DNA of 33,469 nucleotides from positions 1 through 33,469 of the forward strand of contig JAIBAQ010000054.1 of NCBI GenBank assembly GCA_019695095.1, in the 5' to 3' direction. Below, one piece after another: positions 1 through 7,766 of the stretch. A model generated the notes under the pieces. That model was not told the origin of the DNA and did no database searches. It saw nothing but the letters and a program-made list of their open reading frames with translations. Position numbers and translations under genes: made by a program. How positions within the stretch are numbered: the stretch's first letter is position 1; the number at the start of each line of letters is the position of its first letter. The DNA comes from Candidatus Hydrogenedentota bacterium (lineage in GTDB: Bacteria > Hydrogenedentota > Hydrogenedentia > Hydrogenedentales > SLHB01).

Positions 1-145
1 GGGTCTATCAATATGTTGCCTCAACTACGATTAACTACACTAGCTCGCCTCGCCGCGCTTGCTTCTGTCCAACTGTGCGCCCTATTGTCATCGGCGAGAG
101 ACAGGGGCATAGCCGGAGCAAGAACCGGCGGGGGAGAGTGCAGAC

Positions 146-799
146 ATGACCGAGGCATCGCAGCAAGCGCTTATCGGAATGCGGGACTGGACGACGTTAC
201 AGTGGTACGTGATCCCGCTGATGGCGATTGTCTTCTATATCTACACCAAGGAAATGCACAAGGCGCGCGAAACGGGCAATTGGGACGCCGTGTTCGCGGG
301 GCTGACCTTGTTTGGCATGGACTTCGTCAACGAGACGATCAACGGTCTCATCTTCCACTTCACGCAACGGTCCGCGCTATGGACCGCGCCCGGCCCAACC
401 GCCTTCCGCACGATGATGGGCTGGAACATCGAGATCATGTTCATGTTCGCGATATCCGGCATCATCTATTACTACACCATCAACCCCGACTACCGTGTCC
501 GTATTCTCGGCATTCCCAACTGGTGGTTCTGGGGCATCACCTACGCGGCCTTCTGCGTGCTTGTCGAATGGTTCCTCAACAAAGGCGGACACCTTGTGTG
601 GGAGTACGAATTCTGGAACCGTTCCTTCAAAGGCGTCTGGCTCATTTTCCTGTTCGGCTATTTCCACTTTTATGTGGCCATGATCTTCGTGCTCAGCCGC
701 AAAACCATGAAAGCCAAAATCGCCACCAACGTGTTTCTGTACTCATTGGCAATCGGCCTGAATGTCGTGTGCATGGGCGTGCTGGGGTGGCTGTATTGA
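146..799 (+). CDS. Six-helix integral membrane protein, unknown function
   Basis: The 217-residue protein is dominated by hydrophobic stretches at about residues 19-34, 48-72, 96-112, 126-144, 163-184 and 193-215, so it is probably an inner-membrane protein with six helices. It has no signal peptide. Conserved-looking polar residues lie inside or next to helices, for example MDFVNETING (58-67), GWNIEIMF (92-99), VEWFLNKGGH (140-149) and WEYEFWNRSF (152-161). The density of Trp, Tyr and Phe is high. GGGGAG lies 7-12 bases before the ATG and supports the start. It stands alone, with no gene upstream in the window and only a degenerate small gene downstream. I do not recognise the family, and no catalytic motif is evident, so I propose no function. 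Confidence 0.8.
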   Translation: MTEASQQALIGMRDWTTLQWYVIPLMAIVFYIYTKEMHKARETGNWDAVFAGLTLFGMDFVNETINGLIFHFTQRSALWTAPGPTAFRTMMGWNIEIMFMFAISGIIYYYTINPDYRVRILGIPNWWFWGITYAAFCVLVEWFLNKGGHLVWEYEFWNRSFKGVWLIFLFGYFHFYVAMIFVLSRKTMKAKIATNVFLYSLAIGLNVVCMGVLGWLY

Positions 800-913
800 G
801 AAGGCAAGTTCTCGGAGTCATGGCATCTAACTGTATTTTCGCTGAGTTCTGCAGGAGGCGGAACTGAGAAGATCGCGGGGGGATTCGATTGATAATGGTC
901 TAATTGGGAGAAG

Positions 914-1198
914 ATGACCGTGAAGCACTTCATCCTTGCTTTTACGCTGGCGATTGTTGCCGGGTCGTCTGACACTTTTGGCGAATCCAAAGACAGATCC
1001 GTTGCGTAAGAATTGGGGGTGCTTGAGGAATGGGGTGAGGCAAGTTACAGCGATGAAGGGAAAGAAGAAGTAGCTTACCGAATTCAGGTGCGGATTCTCC
1101 TTCGCTATGAAGACCACGACTTGAAGCGTATCGCGTCGTCCCCTCAAGACTCGACTGAAATGAAGGCCCTGCCATGGCTGGAATTGACGGCAGAATAA
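914..1198 (+). pseudogene. Small secreted-protein gene interrupted by an in-frame TAA
   Basis: From the ATG at 914 the frame encodes a signal-peptide-like start (MTVKHFILAFTLAIVAGSS). It then stops at TAA 1007-1009 after 31 codons. The same frame continues open from 1010 to the TAA at 1196-1198, giving 62 more codons of hydrophilic, charged sequence (ELGVLEEWGE..., ending LPWLELTAE). Read through, it would be a secreted protein of about 94 residues. A single base change in the stop would restore it. GGGAG lies only 3 bases before the ATG, which is close for a ribosome site. It may be a recent nonsense mutation, a sequencing error, or two unrelated open stretches. I know no homologue. Confidence 0.35.
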
Positions 1199-1212
1199 CT
1201 TCGTGGTATATT
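1184..1212 (+). promoter_or_regulatory. Sigma-70-type promoter of the toxin-antitoxin pair
   Basis: TTGACG (1184-1189) and TATATT (1207-1212) are separated by 17 bases, close to the housekeeping consensus. The predicted transcription start is about 1219-1220, exactly at the antitoxin ATG. The AGGG at 1215-1218 has a one-base spacer and cannot work as a normal ribosome site, so the message is probably leaderless. The -35 box overlaps the tail of the upstream degenerate gene. Confidence 0.65.
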
Positions 1213-1219
1213 TTAGGGT

Positions 1220-1450
1220 ATGAAAATAAAGACATCTATCACACTTTCGGAAGACTTACTGACTGCAATCGATGAAAGGTCCCAGCAGTTCAAGAATCGC
1301 TCTGGTTTCATCGAGGAAGCGGTTAGGTCGTTCCTTGCTCAGATACACAAGCAAGAGGTGGACGCTAAAGACTTGGCCATACTCAACAAGCATGCGGAGC
1401 GGCTCAACCAAGAAGCAGAAGACGTGTTGGGCTATCAGCTAATCCCGTGA
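1220..1450 (+). CDS. Ribbon-helix-helix antitoxin of a MazF-type module
   Basis: This 76-residue protein starts with the short beta strand and two helices typical of MetJ/Arc/CopG DNA-binding antitoxins. [18 protein letters not shown] is the strand and first helix, and [16 protein letters not shown] (about 27-42) is the second helix, with the usual R-S-x-F-I-E-E-A-V turn. The C-terminal half (about 45-76) is charged and helical, and would bind and neutralise the toxin. In the family, the RHH dimer binds its own promoter, so autorepression at 1184-1212 is expected. Its stop overlaps the toxin GTG by four bases (GTGA). The gene and its partner look less GC-rich than their neighbours, in keeping with horizontal transfer. 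Confidence 0.85.
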   Translation: MKIKTSITLSEDLLTAIDERSQQFKNRSGFIEEAVRSFLAQIHKQEVDAKDLAILNKHAERLNQEAEDVLGYQLIP

Positions 1451-1776
1451 AGCGCGGAGATCTGTATCTCGTCACCAATCCGTCGGCTCACGACCCGCGC
1501 AAACAAAGGGTATTTGTAGTTGTGAGTCGACAAGTTCTGATCGACTCGCGGCATTCGACAGTAATCTGTGCGCCTGTATATTCGAGCTGCGACGGACTGT
1601 CTACTCAAGTCCCAATTGGGGTTGAGGAAGGACTCAAGCATCACAGCTGTGTGCACTGTGATGAGTTGGTCAGTATTCCAAAGAGTGTATTGACGAACTT
1701 TGTTGGCACTCTGAAACCGCAGAAATTAGACTTACTCAAAGCGGCACTGCAGAATGCCTTGGAACTTGACCGATGA
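1447..1776 (+). CDS. mazF: MazF/PemK-family endoribonuclease toxin
   Basis: The 109-residue protein has the MazF/PemK plan. It opens MKRGDLYLV (family: RG-[DE]-[VIL]), follows with a basic strand ending in FVVVSRQ (the R-x-x-V-V-S region), then has VICAPVYSS. It ends with the [13 protein letters not shown] segment that corresponds to the family's C-D-Q-x-x-x-x-x-K-x-x-L motif. MazF toxins cut single-stranded mRNA at short sequences and stop translation; the target sequence cannot be read from the protein. The GTG start at 1447 overlaps the antitoxin stop at 1448-1450, giving translational coupling as usual for type II pairs. A terminator follows at 1812-1842. It appears intact, with no frameshift. 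Confidence 0.85.
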   Translation: MKRGDLYLVTNPSAHDPRKQRVFVVVSRQVLIDSRHSTVICAPVYSSCDGLSTQVPIGVEEGLKHHSCVHCDELVSIPKSVLTNFVGTLKPQKLDLLKAALQNALELDR

Positions 1777-1811
1777 ACAGTTGTACTTGTTCAATATCGC
1801 TAAATAGCAAG

Positions 1812-1842
1812 AGCCCTCGGTGGGGGTAGCACCGAGGGCTTT
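1812..1842 (+). terminator. Intrinsic terminator after the toxin-antitoxin pair
   Basis: An 11-base perfect stem AGCCCTCGGTG / CACCGAGGGCT (1812-1822 with 1830-1840) closes a 7-base loop and is followed by only a short T run (TTT, counting the last stem base). The stem is strong but the U-tract is weak. Confidence 0.6.
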
Positions 1843-2106
1843 GCTGGGACTGTGCTTTCCGTCTTCTAAGCGAGACGAGTATAGGAAAGCAATAGGCGTG
1901 CCAAGGGTTTTTGAACGATGGTCCGTTTGTAAGTCGTTCGTGTGCAAGGATCGGGTCAAAGGCGGGATAATTGACTGACAGATTATCACCGTCAACACTT
2001 TGACAAATTGTCGAAAAATCGCCAGTCCTTGTCGGGGTGAAATCGCTAAGTCGTTCAGGCACTTGCATTTTTGATGGATTCTGAGGCACTCTTGCTTTGG
2101 TAGCCC

Positions 2107-2215
2107 GGATTTCTTACGAACACACGCGAGCCTATCTCGTGACTCGCGCGTTCGCGAGACTTGCACTGGAAAATGCGATGGTCCCTCGTTGACAGAGTGT
2201 ATTCGTGAGAAATCC
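2107..2215. repeat. About 110-base imperfect palindromic element
   Basis: The outer arms 2107-2127 and 2195-2215 are inverted repeats matching at 18 of 21 positions (GGATTTCTTACGAACAC... against the complement GGATTTCTCACGAATAC...). Inside lies a small perfect hairpin CTCGCG cgtt CGCGAG (2143-2158). The element begins next to AGCCCGGATTT, a string that recurs at 20286-20296. It may be a REP- or MITE-like non-autonomous repeat. No transposase is nearby. Confidence 0.5.
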
Positions 2216-2246
2216 TCATGGCATAACCTCAAAGTATTGCACGTGA

Positions 2247-2286
2247 GCAATTTGCGCCGGCGCTCAATCGCGCCGATGCAAATTGC
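2247..2286. repeat. 40-base palindrome, copy 1
   Basis: GCAATTTGC (2247-2255) pairs with GCAAATTGC (2278-2286). CGGCGC pairs with GCGCCG inside, leaving two mismatched pairs and the loop TCAATC. It ends 27 bases before the start codon of the 816-residue protein. A related copy in the same orientation lies at 20290-20329. It could be a REP-like repeat, an operator, or both. Confidence 0.55.
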
Positions 2287-2313
2287 GGGGTTAGGCGTCG
2301 GGAGAGCAGCATA

Positions 2314-4764
2314 ATGCCAGGAAGCGATACCACGGAACTGCGCATCTACTGTGTCTGTGGGCAGAAGATGAGAGTCTCCGAGGATATGTTCGGACGGCCG
2401 GGTAAATGTGTGGCGTGCCGGCAGAAAATCCGAATCCCCCGCCTTGATGAAATGCCTCCCAACACGACCGAACTCCATCTCAAAGACCACCCGCAGTTTC
2501 TGCGCAAGGTTAAAAAGCGCCCCGTTGACAGCGAACCGCCGCCTCCACTCGAAGAACGCGAGATGAATCTGGAGGGGGAGGTTCCTGAATCGTCATTGGG
2601 ATCGGTTCCGATAGAAATTCTCGAATCCCAGCGGCTTCTTATGAGCCTTGATGAGAAAGCCAAGAGACTGCTGGACGGTGGTTCGGCGGGCGAAAACGCG
2701 CCCAGTGAATCGGATCTTAAGCAGTATCGCGTGCGTATCGGGGATGCTCTTGCCGATCTTGAAGAGGAATTGCGGCAACGCCTGATGGAATCCGCCATAG
2801 AGCTTGCCACCGCGAACGACACTATCGGAGAATTGCACCTCGCCGTGCGCGTGGGGGAGATGACCTTCTCCGAGTACGCCGCACAAGTTGACCGGCTTCG
2901 CCGCCGCCGCGACATCATGGAACTGCGGCAGGTGAATCTGCGCGGATGGCTAGCGGCGCGAACGGCCGCGGCCGCGGGTGGTTATGTTGAGGCTGGGTTC
3001 GATCAGATTCCTTCGGGCGCTATTCGAGTGGGTTTTATCCGTGAACTCGATGACAGCGCTTTGCTCCTCGACTGGCACATTGAAGGGTTAAGGAAGGCGT
3101 TGGCGCAGCGCCGCGAAACCGAGCGGGAATTTCAGGAATACACATCGAACCGGGGCAGTAAGAACGGCGGGAGCCGCCGCGACGAACTTCGCGCCGCGAA
3201 GGATCGGGCTCTGTCAGAAGTGCAGTACTACCGCGAGCGGCTCGATCAATTGGCGCGCGATTACGCGGGCGATGTGCAAGCAGTCGACGCGCAACTCGAT
3301 CACGCGCGCAACCGCTTAAAGGTCGGAACCATTAACTCGGCCCAATTTGCCTCCATTGAGAGCGACCTTATCCGCGCCAAGACCGATCACGCCAAAGCGC
3401 GGCGTCTCGTGGCGCGCGCATTGGGGGCCAATTCGCCTGACGAAGTGCCGCATCCACGGGGCACATTCCTGGAGCGGCTTGCGCAGTCGAGCAATTCGAT
3501 GCGCGTTCCATTCGATGCATGGCTTGCGTGGGCAAGTGCCGTAGTGCTGGTCGTATCGCTGTTCCTTCCGCTGGCGGGCAATGCCTCCGCGTTTGAGATC
3601 TTCCGGACCATGACCGCGCGCGACGTAGATGCCCACTGGCTGGTGTCGTTTCCGGCGACAATAGCGCTCCTGATCACATTTCTCGCGTTTGTGCCGCAGC
3701 AATCGGCACGGGGTCTCGTCATCTGTGGTGTGTGGATTATTGGTTGTGTGGCCTCGGCTGCGTACGTGCATGAATCCGCATATCTCGACAGCGCGACTGG
3801 TGAGCGCCTGCGCGAGGGCGGAAACTTGTTGCTCCAGCCGGGAATGCTTCTTTATATCGCGGGATTGGCGGGTATTGGCCTGTCGAGCGTACTTTCTTTG
3901 GCTCCTCTGCGCGAAGTCCGCGCCATGCTACCGCTCGCTGTAGTGCTGACAGTAGCCGCCATAGCGATCATTGTCACCGAGATAGGCGGTCTGCGCACAC
4001 CTCGCCCAGCCGTCACCACCGGCCAGCCAACATTTGTCAGGGACAACGTCCCTCCGTCATTCGAGACTCCGGTCCGCATTACGAACGAAGGACGGAGATT
4101 CATGTTGCTGTCGAGTCAATCGACGCTGCGCAACGCGTACGATCTCCTGCTGGAGCGGAAGATCGGGAGTGACTCCTGGGAAGATGCCGGTCCGCCCGTG
4201 GCGTTCCGTACCGGCGATTCGCCCAGGCCAATGCCGCGCTCCGGCGTCTTGGGAGGCATCCCGTTGCAGCCCACTGAAAGCGCCACGTTCACCTATATGC
4301 TACCTCCCGGTGAATACCGCGTGCAGCTAGGCTCCAAAATCACGGGTTGGCGCACTGCCGAAACCTTCTCGCTGATCCCGCCGGGCGATGGAACCGCGCA
4401 ATCCGCGGCACCCGCGGTTGCGCCCGCGCCCCAGGCGCCAACACCTGACTCTGCTGAAGCCCCGTCTCCGGATTCAGAACCCCAGAAAGTCCCCAGCGTA
4501 TTGGCGGATTTGTTGACCGCGCAGGTACAGCTTCGCGGTATCATTGCTCAGGCCGGTCGAGACGCGAGTTTCTCTATTCAGGTGATCCTGCCCGATGGCC
4601 GATCCCAGCAACGCACGTTCAATGTGGGCGATGAAGTGCACGACGGTTGGACGGTGAGCGAATTCAATCCTGCCGAGCAGACCGTGACGTTGAAGAAGGA
4701 TGACACCATCCTCATTCTGCGACAGCGCCCCGAGCCGTATCCGCTCAGACCGCCATCACTTTGA
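2314..4764 (+). CDS. Zinc-ribbon, coiled-coil, five-helix membrane protein with GspC/PilP-like tail
   Basis: The 816 residues form several parts. A rubredoxin-like zinc ribbon at 13-35 has ligands C13, C15, C32 and C35, in a style common in Planctomycetota-like genomes. Residues about 100-390 are charged and largely helical, with coiled-coil-like stretches around 140-220 and 285-385. Five hydrophobic helices lie at about 402-420, 441-460, 467-485, 511-530 and 540-556. An extracytoplasmic part follows, then a Pro/Ala-rich linker (about 690-725). The C-terminal domain (about 730-805) has LRGIIAQ, a GRSQQRTFNVGDEV turn and VTLKKDD, resembling the small beta domain of GspC/PilP secretion proteins; that resemblance is inference. 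GGGAGA lies 8 bases before the ATG. The 3' end overlaps the convergent TPR gene by 9 bases. Function unknown. Confidence 0.8.
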   Translation: MPGSDTTELRIYCVCGQKMRVSEDMFGRPGKCVACRQKIRIPRLDEMPPNTTELHLKDHPQFLRKVKKRPVDSEPPPPLEEREMNLEGEVPESSLGSVPIEILESQRLLMSLDEKAKRLLDGGSAGENAPSESDLKQYRVRIGDALADLEEELRQRLMESAIELATANDTIGELHLAVRVGEMTFSEYAAQVDRLRRRRDIMELRQVNLRGWLAARTAAAAGGYVEAGFDQIPSGAIRVGFIRELDDSALLLDWHIEGLRKALAQRRETEREFQEYTSNRGSKNGGSRRDELRAAKDRALSEVQYYRERLDQLARDYAGDVQAVDAQLDHARNRLKVGTINSAQFASIESDLIRAKTDHAKARRLVARALGANSPDEVPHPRGTFLERLAQSSNSMRVPFDAWLAWASAVVLVVSLFLPLAGNASAFEIFRTMTARDVDAHWLVSFPATIALLITFLAFVPQQSARGLVICGVWIIGCVASAAYVHESAYLDSATGERLREGGNLLLQPGMLLYIAGLAGIGLSSVLSLAPLREVRAMLPLAVVLTVAAIAIIVTEIGGLRTPRPAVTTGQPTFVRDNVPPSFETPVRITNEGRRFMLLSSQSTLRNAYDLLLERKIGSDSWEDAGPPVAFRTGDSPRPMPRSGVLGGIPLQPTESATFTYMLPPGEYRVQLGSKITGWRTAETFSLIPPGDGTAQSAAPAVAPAPQAPTPDSAEAPSPDSEPQKVPSVLADLLTAQVQLRGIIAQAGRDASFSIQVILPDGRSQQRTFNVGDEVHDGWTVSEFNPAEQTVTLKKDDTILILRQRPEPYPLRPPSL

Positions 4765-6468
4765 TGGTCCCTTTTTCAGCTTCTTCTTGTACTTATCGAT
4801 CTTCTCTTGCACGCCTTCAAGCTTGGGATCCAAACGATGCGCGCGCTCCCATTCGCCAACAGCACGCACTTTGTCCCCCTTTAGAAGGTACACATCACCC
4901 AGATGGTCGCGCAGCACCGCGTCGTCACTGGTCATCAGGACGATTGCTTTCCGAATCGACTCGATAGCGAGGTCTGCTTTTCCCTGACGGTAGTAGATCC
5001 AACCTAGACTGTCGAGATAAAACGCGTTATTGGGTTCAATGGCCAACGCCTGGTTGAGGAGCTTCTCGGCTTCGTCCAGGCTGATGTTCTTCTCCGCGTA
5101 CAAGTACCCCAGGAAGTTCATCACTTCCGCGTCTTCCGGATCCAGCGCGAGTGTCGCCTTCAGGTGCTTTTCTGCATCCTTCACCTTGTCAAGCGCTTCG
5201 TATACCGTTCCAAGGTAGTAGTGAATCCACTTGTCGGGTCCGTACTGAGCAAGAGCCGCCTCCAACAATTCGCCCGCTTCCGCATTTTTCTCCAGGCTGA
5301 TGTACGTCCGCGCAAGGACGATGTCCACGTATTTGGATTTCACACCCTCATCCCGCAACGCCTTCAGACTCGAAATGGCAAACTCGCCGGCGTCTTGTTT
5401 CCCATACCGGAATAGCAGGCTGTTCAGAAAATCGGTGCATTCCGCGTCAATTTCGCCTTCAACACTGTCGAGCGAATCCAGCAACGGGCGATAGGGTTGC
5501 GAAGCGAACTTGCGTGCCCACGCGCGAAACAGCGTGCCCAGAATGGGGGCATCGTTGGGCGGAATGATCTCCGAAGCCTCATCGTAGCGCCCTGCCCGGA
5601 TGAGGAGATACATCAGGTCGAGGGTGTGCTGCGGTTTGGCCTGGCCTCGTGCAATCACGATCTTCAGTTCGTCAGCCGCGGCCTGATACTGTTGTTGCTG
5701 CCCCAACGCGCCCGCCAGGTACACGTGTCCCTCGTCGTCATCGGGAGACTGCTGCAGAAACGTGCGAAAATGTTCCGCCGCCGCGGAAGGATTGCCTAAT
5801 TCGAGAAGGCACACGCCAAGCAGCAATTGCGCTTGTGACAATCCCGCGTTCAGGCCCAGCGCTTTTTCGAACGCGGTCTTGGCCGATTCCACGTTGTTGA
5901 TGCGCAAATACGTCAATCCAAGCTGCAAGTGCAATTGCTCGGACTTTGGATTGATTTCAATGAACTTCTCTAAAACGTCAATAGTCGTGATCTGATCGTT
6001 CGCCTGCTCGCCCGCAAGGATGAGGCGTTGGTAATCGTCTGGGTCCGAAGGCTTGAGCTCCACGGCCTTTTGAAACGCCTGCGCGGCGTCCTCGTACTTG
6101 TCCTGCTCCTGGTAGATTCGGCCCAAGATAATCCACAGACTCGCGTCGTCTTTGCGCTGCTCCAACACGCGTTTGCACATCTGTTCCGCGTTTGGATAAT
6201 CCTGAAGATCGACGTAGTACTGAATCAGCCGGATATCCAGCGAGAGCGAGCCGGGAGCCAAATCCGATGCCTTGCGAAACTCCTTCAGCGCATCCTCATA
6301 CTGTCCCGCTCGCTGGTGGATGACGCCCATGAGGTAGTGCGTGTAGGCGTCTGCCTGATTGCCGCTCTGTTCCGCCGCTGCCAATTGGGCATCGGGAACC
6401 GTCGCGCAGGCGGACCACAATACAAGCAGGATGGCAATTGTCATACGCATTCGACTTTTGGGGTGCAT
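4756..6468 (-). CDS. TPR-repeat lipoprotein-like protein
   Basis: I place the start at the ATG at 6468 (570 residues), which has AGGGA 8 bases upstream and lies 19 bases after the rnhB stop; a longer frame reaches 6717 but would lie inside rnhB. The N-terminus is a signal peptide ending in a lipobox-like WSA-C21. Trp at -3 is atypical, so lipid attachment is probable but not certain. The rest is a chain of tetratricopeptide repeats, recognisable by G-x-x-Y-x-x-A and P-x-x-x-x-x-x-x-x-L-G spacing (for example YEDALKEFRKASDLAPG, YEDAAQAFQKAVELKPSD, NAFYLDSLGWIYYRQGK). The tail is Lys-rich. TPR lipoproteins usually scaffold envelope complexes. Its place behind rnhB suggests co-transcription rather than a shared function. 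Confidence 0.88.
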   Translation of the reverse strand: MHPKSRMRMTIAILLVLWSACATVPDAQLAAAEQSGNQADAYTHYLMGVIHQRAGQYEDALKEFRKASDLAPGSLSLDIRLIQYYVDLQDYPNAEQMCKRVLEQRKDDASLWIILGRIYQEQDKYEDAAQAFQKAVELKPSDPDDYQRLILAGEQANDQITTIDVLEKFIEINPKSEQLHLQLGLTYLRINNVESAKTAFEKALGLNAGLSQAQLLLGVCLLELGNPSAAAEHFRTFLQQSPDDDEGHVYLAGALGQQQQYQAAADELKIVIARGQAKPQHTLDLMYLLIRAGRYDEASEIIPPNDAPILGTLFRAWARKFASQPYRPLLDSLDSVEGEIDAECTDFLNSLLFRYGKQDAGEFAISSLKALRDEGVKSKYVDIVLARTYISLEKNAEAGELLEAALAQYGPDKWIHYYLGTVYEALDKVKDAEKHLKATLALDPEDAEVMNFLGYLYAEKNISLDEAEKLLNQALAIEPNNAFYLDSLGWIYYRQGKADLAIESIRKAIVLMTSDDAVLRDHLGDVYLLKGDKVRAVGEWERAHRLDPKLEGVQEKIDKYKKKLKKGPSK

Positions 6469-6487
6469 GCAGAAAATCCCTGGTGTG

Positions 6488-7288
6488 TCATGAAGCCATG
6501 TTAGATTCTTCGAACAGGCTGCCTGTTTGGGCGGCGGAGGTAAACGGCGCAAAGCTCTTACGATGGACCGGGCAAGGTCCGTGACGTTCGATGGCCGCCA
6601 GATGTTCTTCCGTAGCATATCCTTTGTGGCGCGCGAACCCGTACTCCGGAAACTCCGTGTCAACTTGCAGCATGATGCGATCGCGCGTGACCTTCGCAAT
6701 GATGCTGGCTGCGGCAATGGACTGCGAGAGACGGTCGCCTTTCACAATCCGGCGATGCGGTATGGGGCAACCGGGTACTGCAAAGCCGTCAATCAACAGA
6801 AAGTCGGGCAGTGGCTCCAGCGAGGTTGCCGCCAAGGTCATCGCGCGGTAATTTGCCGTCTGAATACCGAGCCGGTCGATGTCTTCGGGTTCAATTACTG
6901 CCACTCCCACCGCGTGGCCGTCGTTCATAATTCGCTCGTACAACGATTCCCGCTCTGATTCCTTCAGCAGCTTCGAATCGTTCAGGCCCGCGATGGGTTC
7001 GTTCAATACGACCGCCCCCGCTACGATGGGCCCTGCAAGCGGGCCGCGCCCGGCCTCGTCAACGCCACCCACACGCCGAAATCCCGTGGCCTTTGCCTCG
7101 TGTTCGTATCGGAACATAGCCTCCATGCGGTCCTTCGAGGCCTTCGCCCGAAGTTCCATCCGATGGCAAATGGCGAGCAAAGCGCGCGCGCCGCTACGCT
7201 CGTCGGTCTCCAGATCGCGCAAAAAGGCCCCCGAGTACGGAGGGCCGGCTTCGACGCGCATTCGAAGTGCCGTAAGGCTCTCTCTCAC
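6488..7288 (-). CDS. rnhB: Ribonuclease HII
   Basis: RNase HII cuts the RNA strand of RNA-DNA hybrids and starts removal of single ribonucleotides from DNA. I choose the GTG at 7288 (266 residues) because GGAG lies 8 bases upstream, and because this start gives the N-terminal extension (LTALRMRVEAG..., ETDERSGARALL) seen in Bacillus-type RnhB. The acidic active site is visible: D77-E78 in GVDEAGRGPLAG, D167 in LLIDG and D185 in IVKGD. SIAAASIIAKVTRD and the C-terminal RHKGYATEEHL...GPCPVHRKSF are typical. It follows rplS after a 76-base gap that contains a terminator-like hairpin, and precedes the TPR gene by 19 bases. Confidence 0.95.
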   Translation of the reverse strand: MRESLTALRMRVEAGPPYSGAFLRDLETDERSGARALLAICHRMELRAKASKDRMEAMFRYEHEAKATGFRRVGGVDEAGRGPLAGPIVAGAVVLNEPIAGLNDSKLLKESERESLYERIMNDGHAVGVAVIEPEDIDRLGIQTANYRAMTLAATSLEPLPDFLLIDGFAVPGCPIPHRRIVKGDRLSQSIAAASIIAKVTRDRIMLQVDTEFPEYGFARHKGYATEEHLAAIERHGPCPVHRKSFAPFTSAAQTGSLFEESNMAS

Positions 7289-7300
7289 TTGCAGTGCTCC

Positions 7301-7331
7301 AAAAAGAAACGGGGCGGAAATCTTCCGCCCC
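7301..7331 (-). terminator. Intrinsic terminator or attenuator between rplS and rnhB
   Basis: Read on the minus strand, GGGGCGGAA gat TTCCGCCCC is a perfect 9-base stem with a 3-base loop (7311-7331). It is followed directly by GTTTCTTTTT (7310-7301). The rnhB ribosome site GGAG starts right after the T tract. This should end most transcripts of the ribosomal operon and lower expression of rnhB and the TPR gene. Confidence 0.8.
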
Positions 7332-7364
7332 AAGCATACCACGACAAATGTCGCGAATTCTTTC

Positions 7365-7766
7365 TTACTCGGCTGCTCCCGAGGTCTCCGTGCTTGCCGA
7401 CTTCTTAACGGCAGAACGCTCGCGTCCGCGCACACGGGCCGCTTTACCCGAACGTTCGCGCAGGTAGTAGAGCTTGGCGCGGCGCACGCGGCCTTCGCGG
7501 ACCACTTCCACTTTTTCGATGCGCGGCGAATGGATGGGGAACACGCGCTCGACACCCTCGCCGAATGCCACACGGCGCACCGTGAACCGGCCTTCAGGAC
7601 TGTCTCCGCCTTTTCGCCCGATGACCACGCCTTCGTAGACCTGCACGCGTTCCTTCTCGCCTTCGATGATGCGGAAATGCACGCGGACCGTGTCGCCGAT
7701 GCTGAACTTCGGCACTTTGCTTGCCGGCTTCTTCTGGGCCTGCTTCAATTCTTCCAAGATATTCAC
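7365..7766 (-). CDS. rplS: 50S ribosomal protein L19
   Basis: L19 lies at the 30S-50S interface of the ribosome. The 133-residue protein has the family core: [54 protein letters not shown] and a basic [17 protein letters not shown] segment. An Ala/Ser/Lys-rich tail makes it longer than the usual 115-120 residues. The start is GTG at 7766, overlapping the trmD stop by four bases (GTGA), so translation is probably coupled. It is the last gene before the hairpin at 7301-7331. Confidence 0.96.
   Translation of the reverse strand: MNILEELKQAQKKPASKVPKFSIGDTVRVHFRIIEGEKERVQVYEGVVIGRKGGDSPEGRFTVRRVAFGEGVERVFPIHSPRIEKVEVVREGRVRRAKLYYLRERSGKAARVRGRERSAVKKSASTETSGAAE

Larger units (their letters stand above)
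1843..2313. other. Gene-free region with palindromes upstream of the zinc-ribbon protein gene
   Basis: No credible gene is visible here; open frames on the minus strand run across the terminator and into coding sequence. The region holds an imperfect palindromic element (2107-2215), a smaller dyad ATTGC acgtga GCAAT (2236-2251) and a strong palindrome (2247-2286). TTGACA occurs at 2000-2005 and 2189-2194, but neither has a good -10 box at the right distance, so the promoter of the downstream gene is not assigned. Confidence 0.6.

Noticed and set aside
13-867. 284-codon open frame overlapping the six-helix protein
   Set aside because: It is a +1 shadow: Arg/His-rich composition, no domain, no ribosome site, while the other frame gives a clean membrane protein with GGGGAG.
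1732-2490. 252-codon minus-strand frame across the intergenic region
   Set aside because: It runs through the terminator, palindromes and the start of the zinc-ribbon gene, with no ribosome site or recognisable protein.
6469-6717. Upstream extension of the TPR protein to 6717
   Set aside because: It would lie within rnhB and place the signal peptide internally; the ATG at 6468 has a good ribosome site.
7289-7573. Upstream extension of rnhB to 7573
   Set aside because: It would overlap rplS coding sequence and the terminator hairpin; GTG 7288 has GGAG and matches the family N-terminus.
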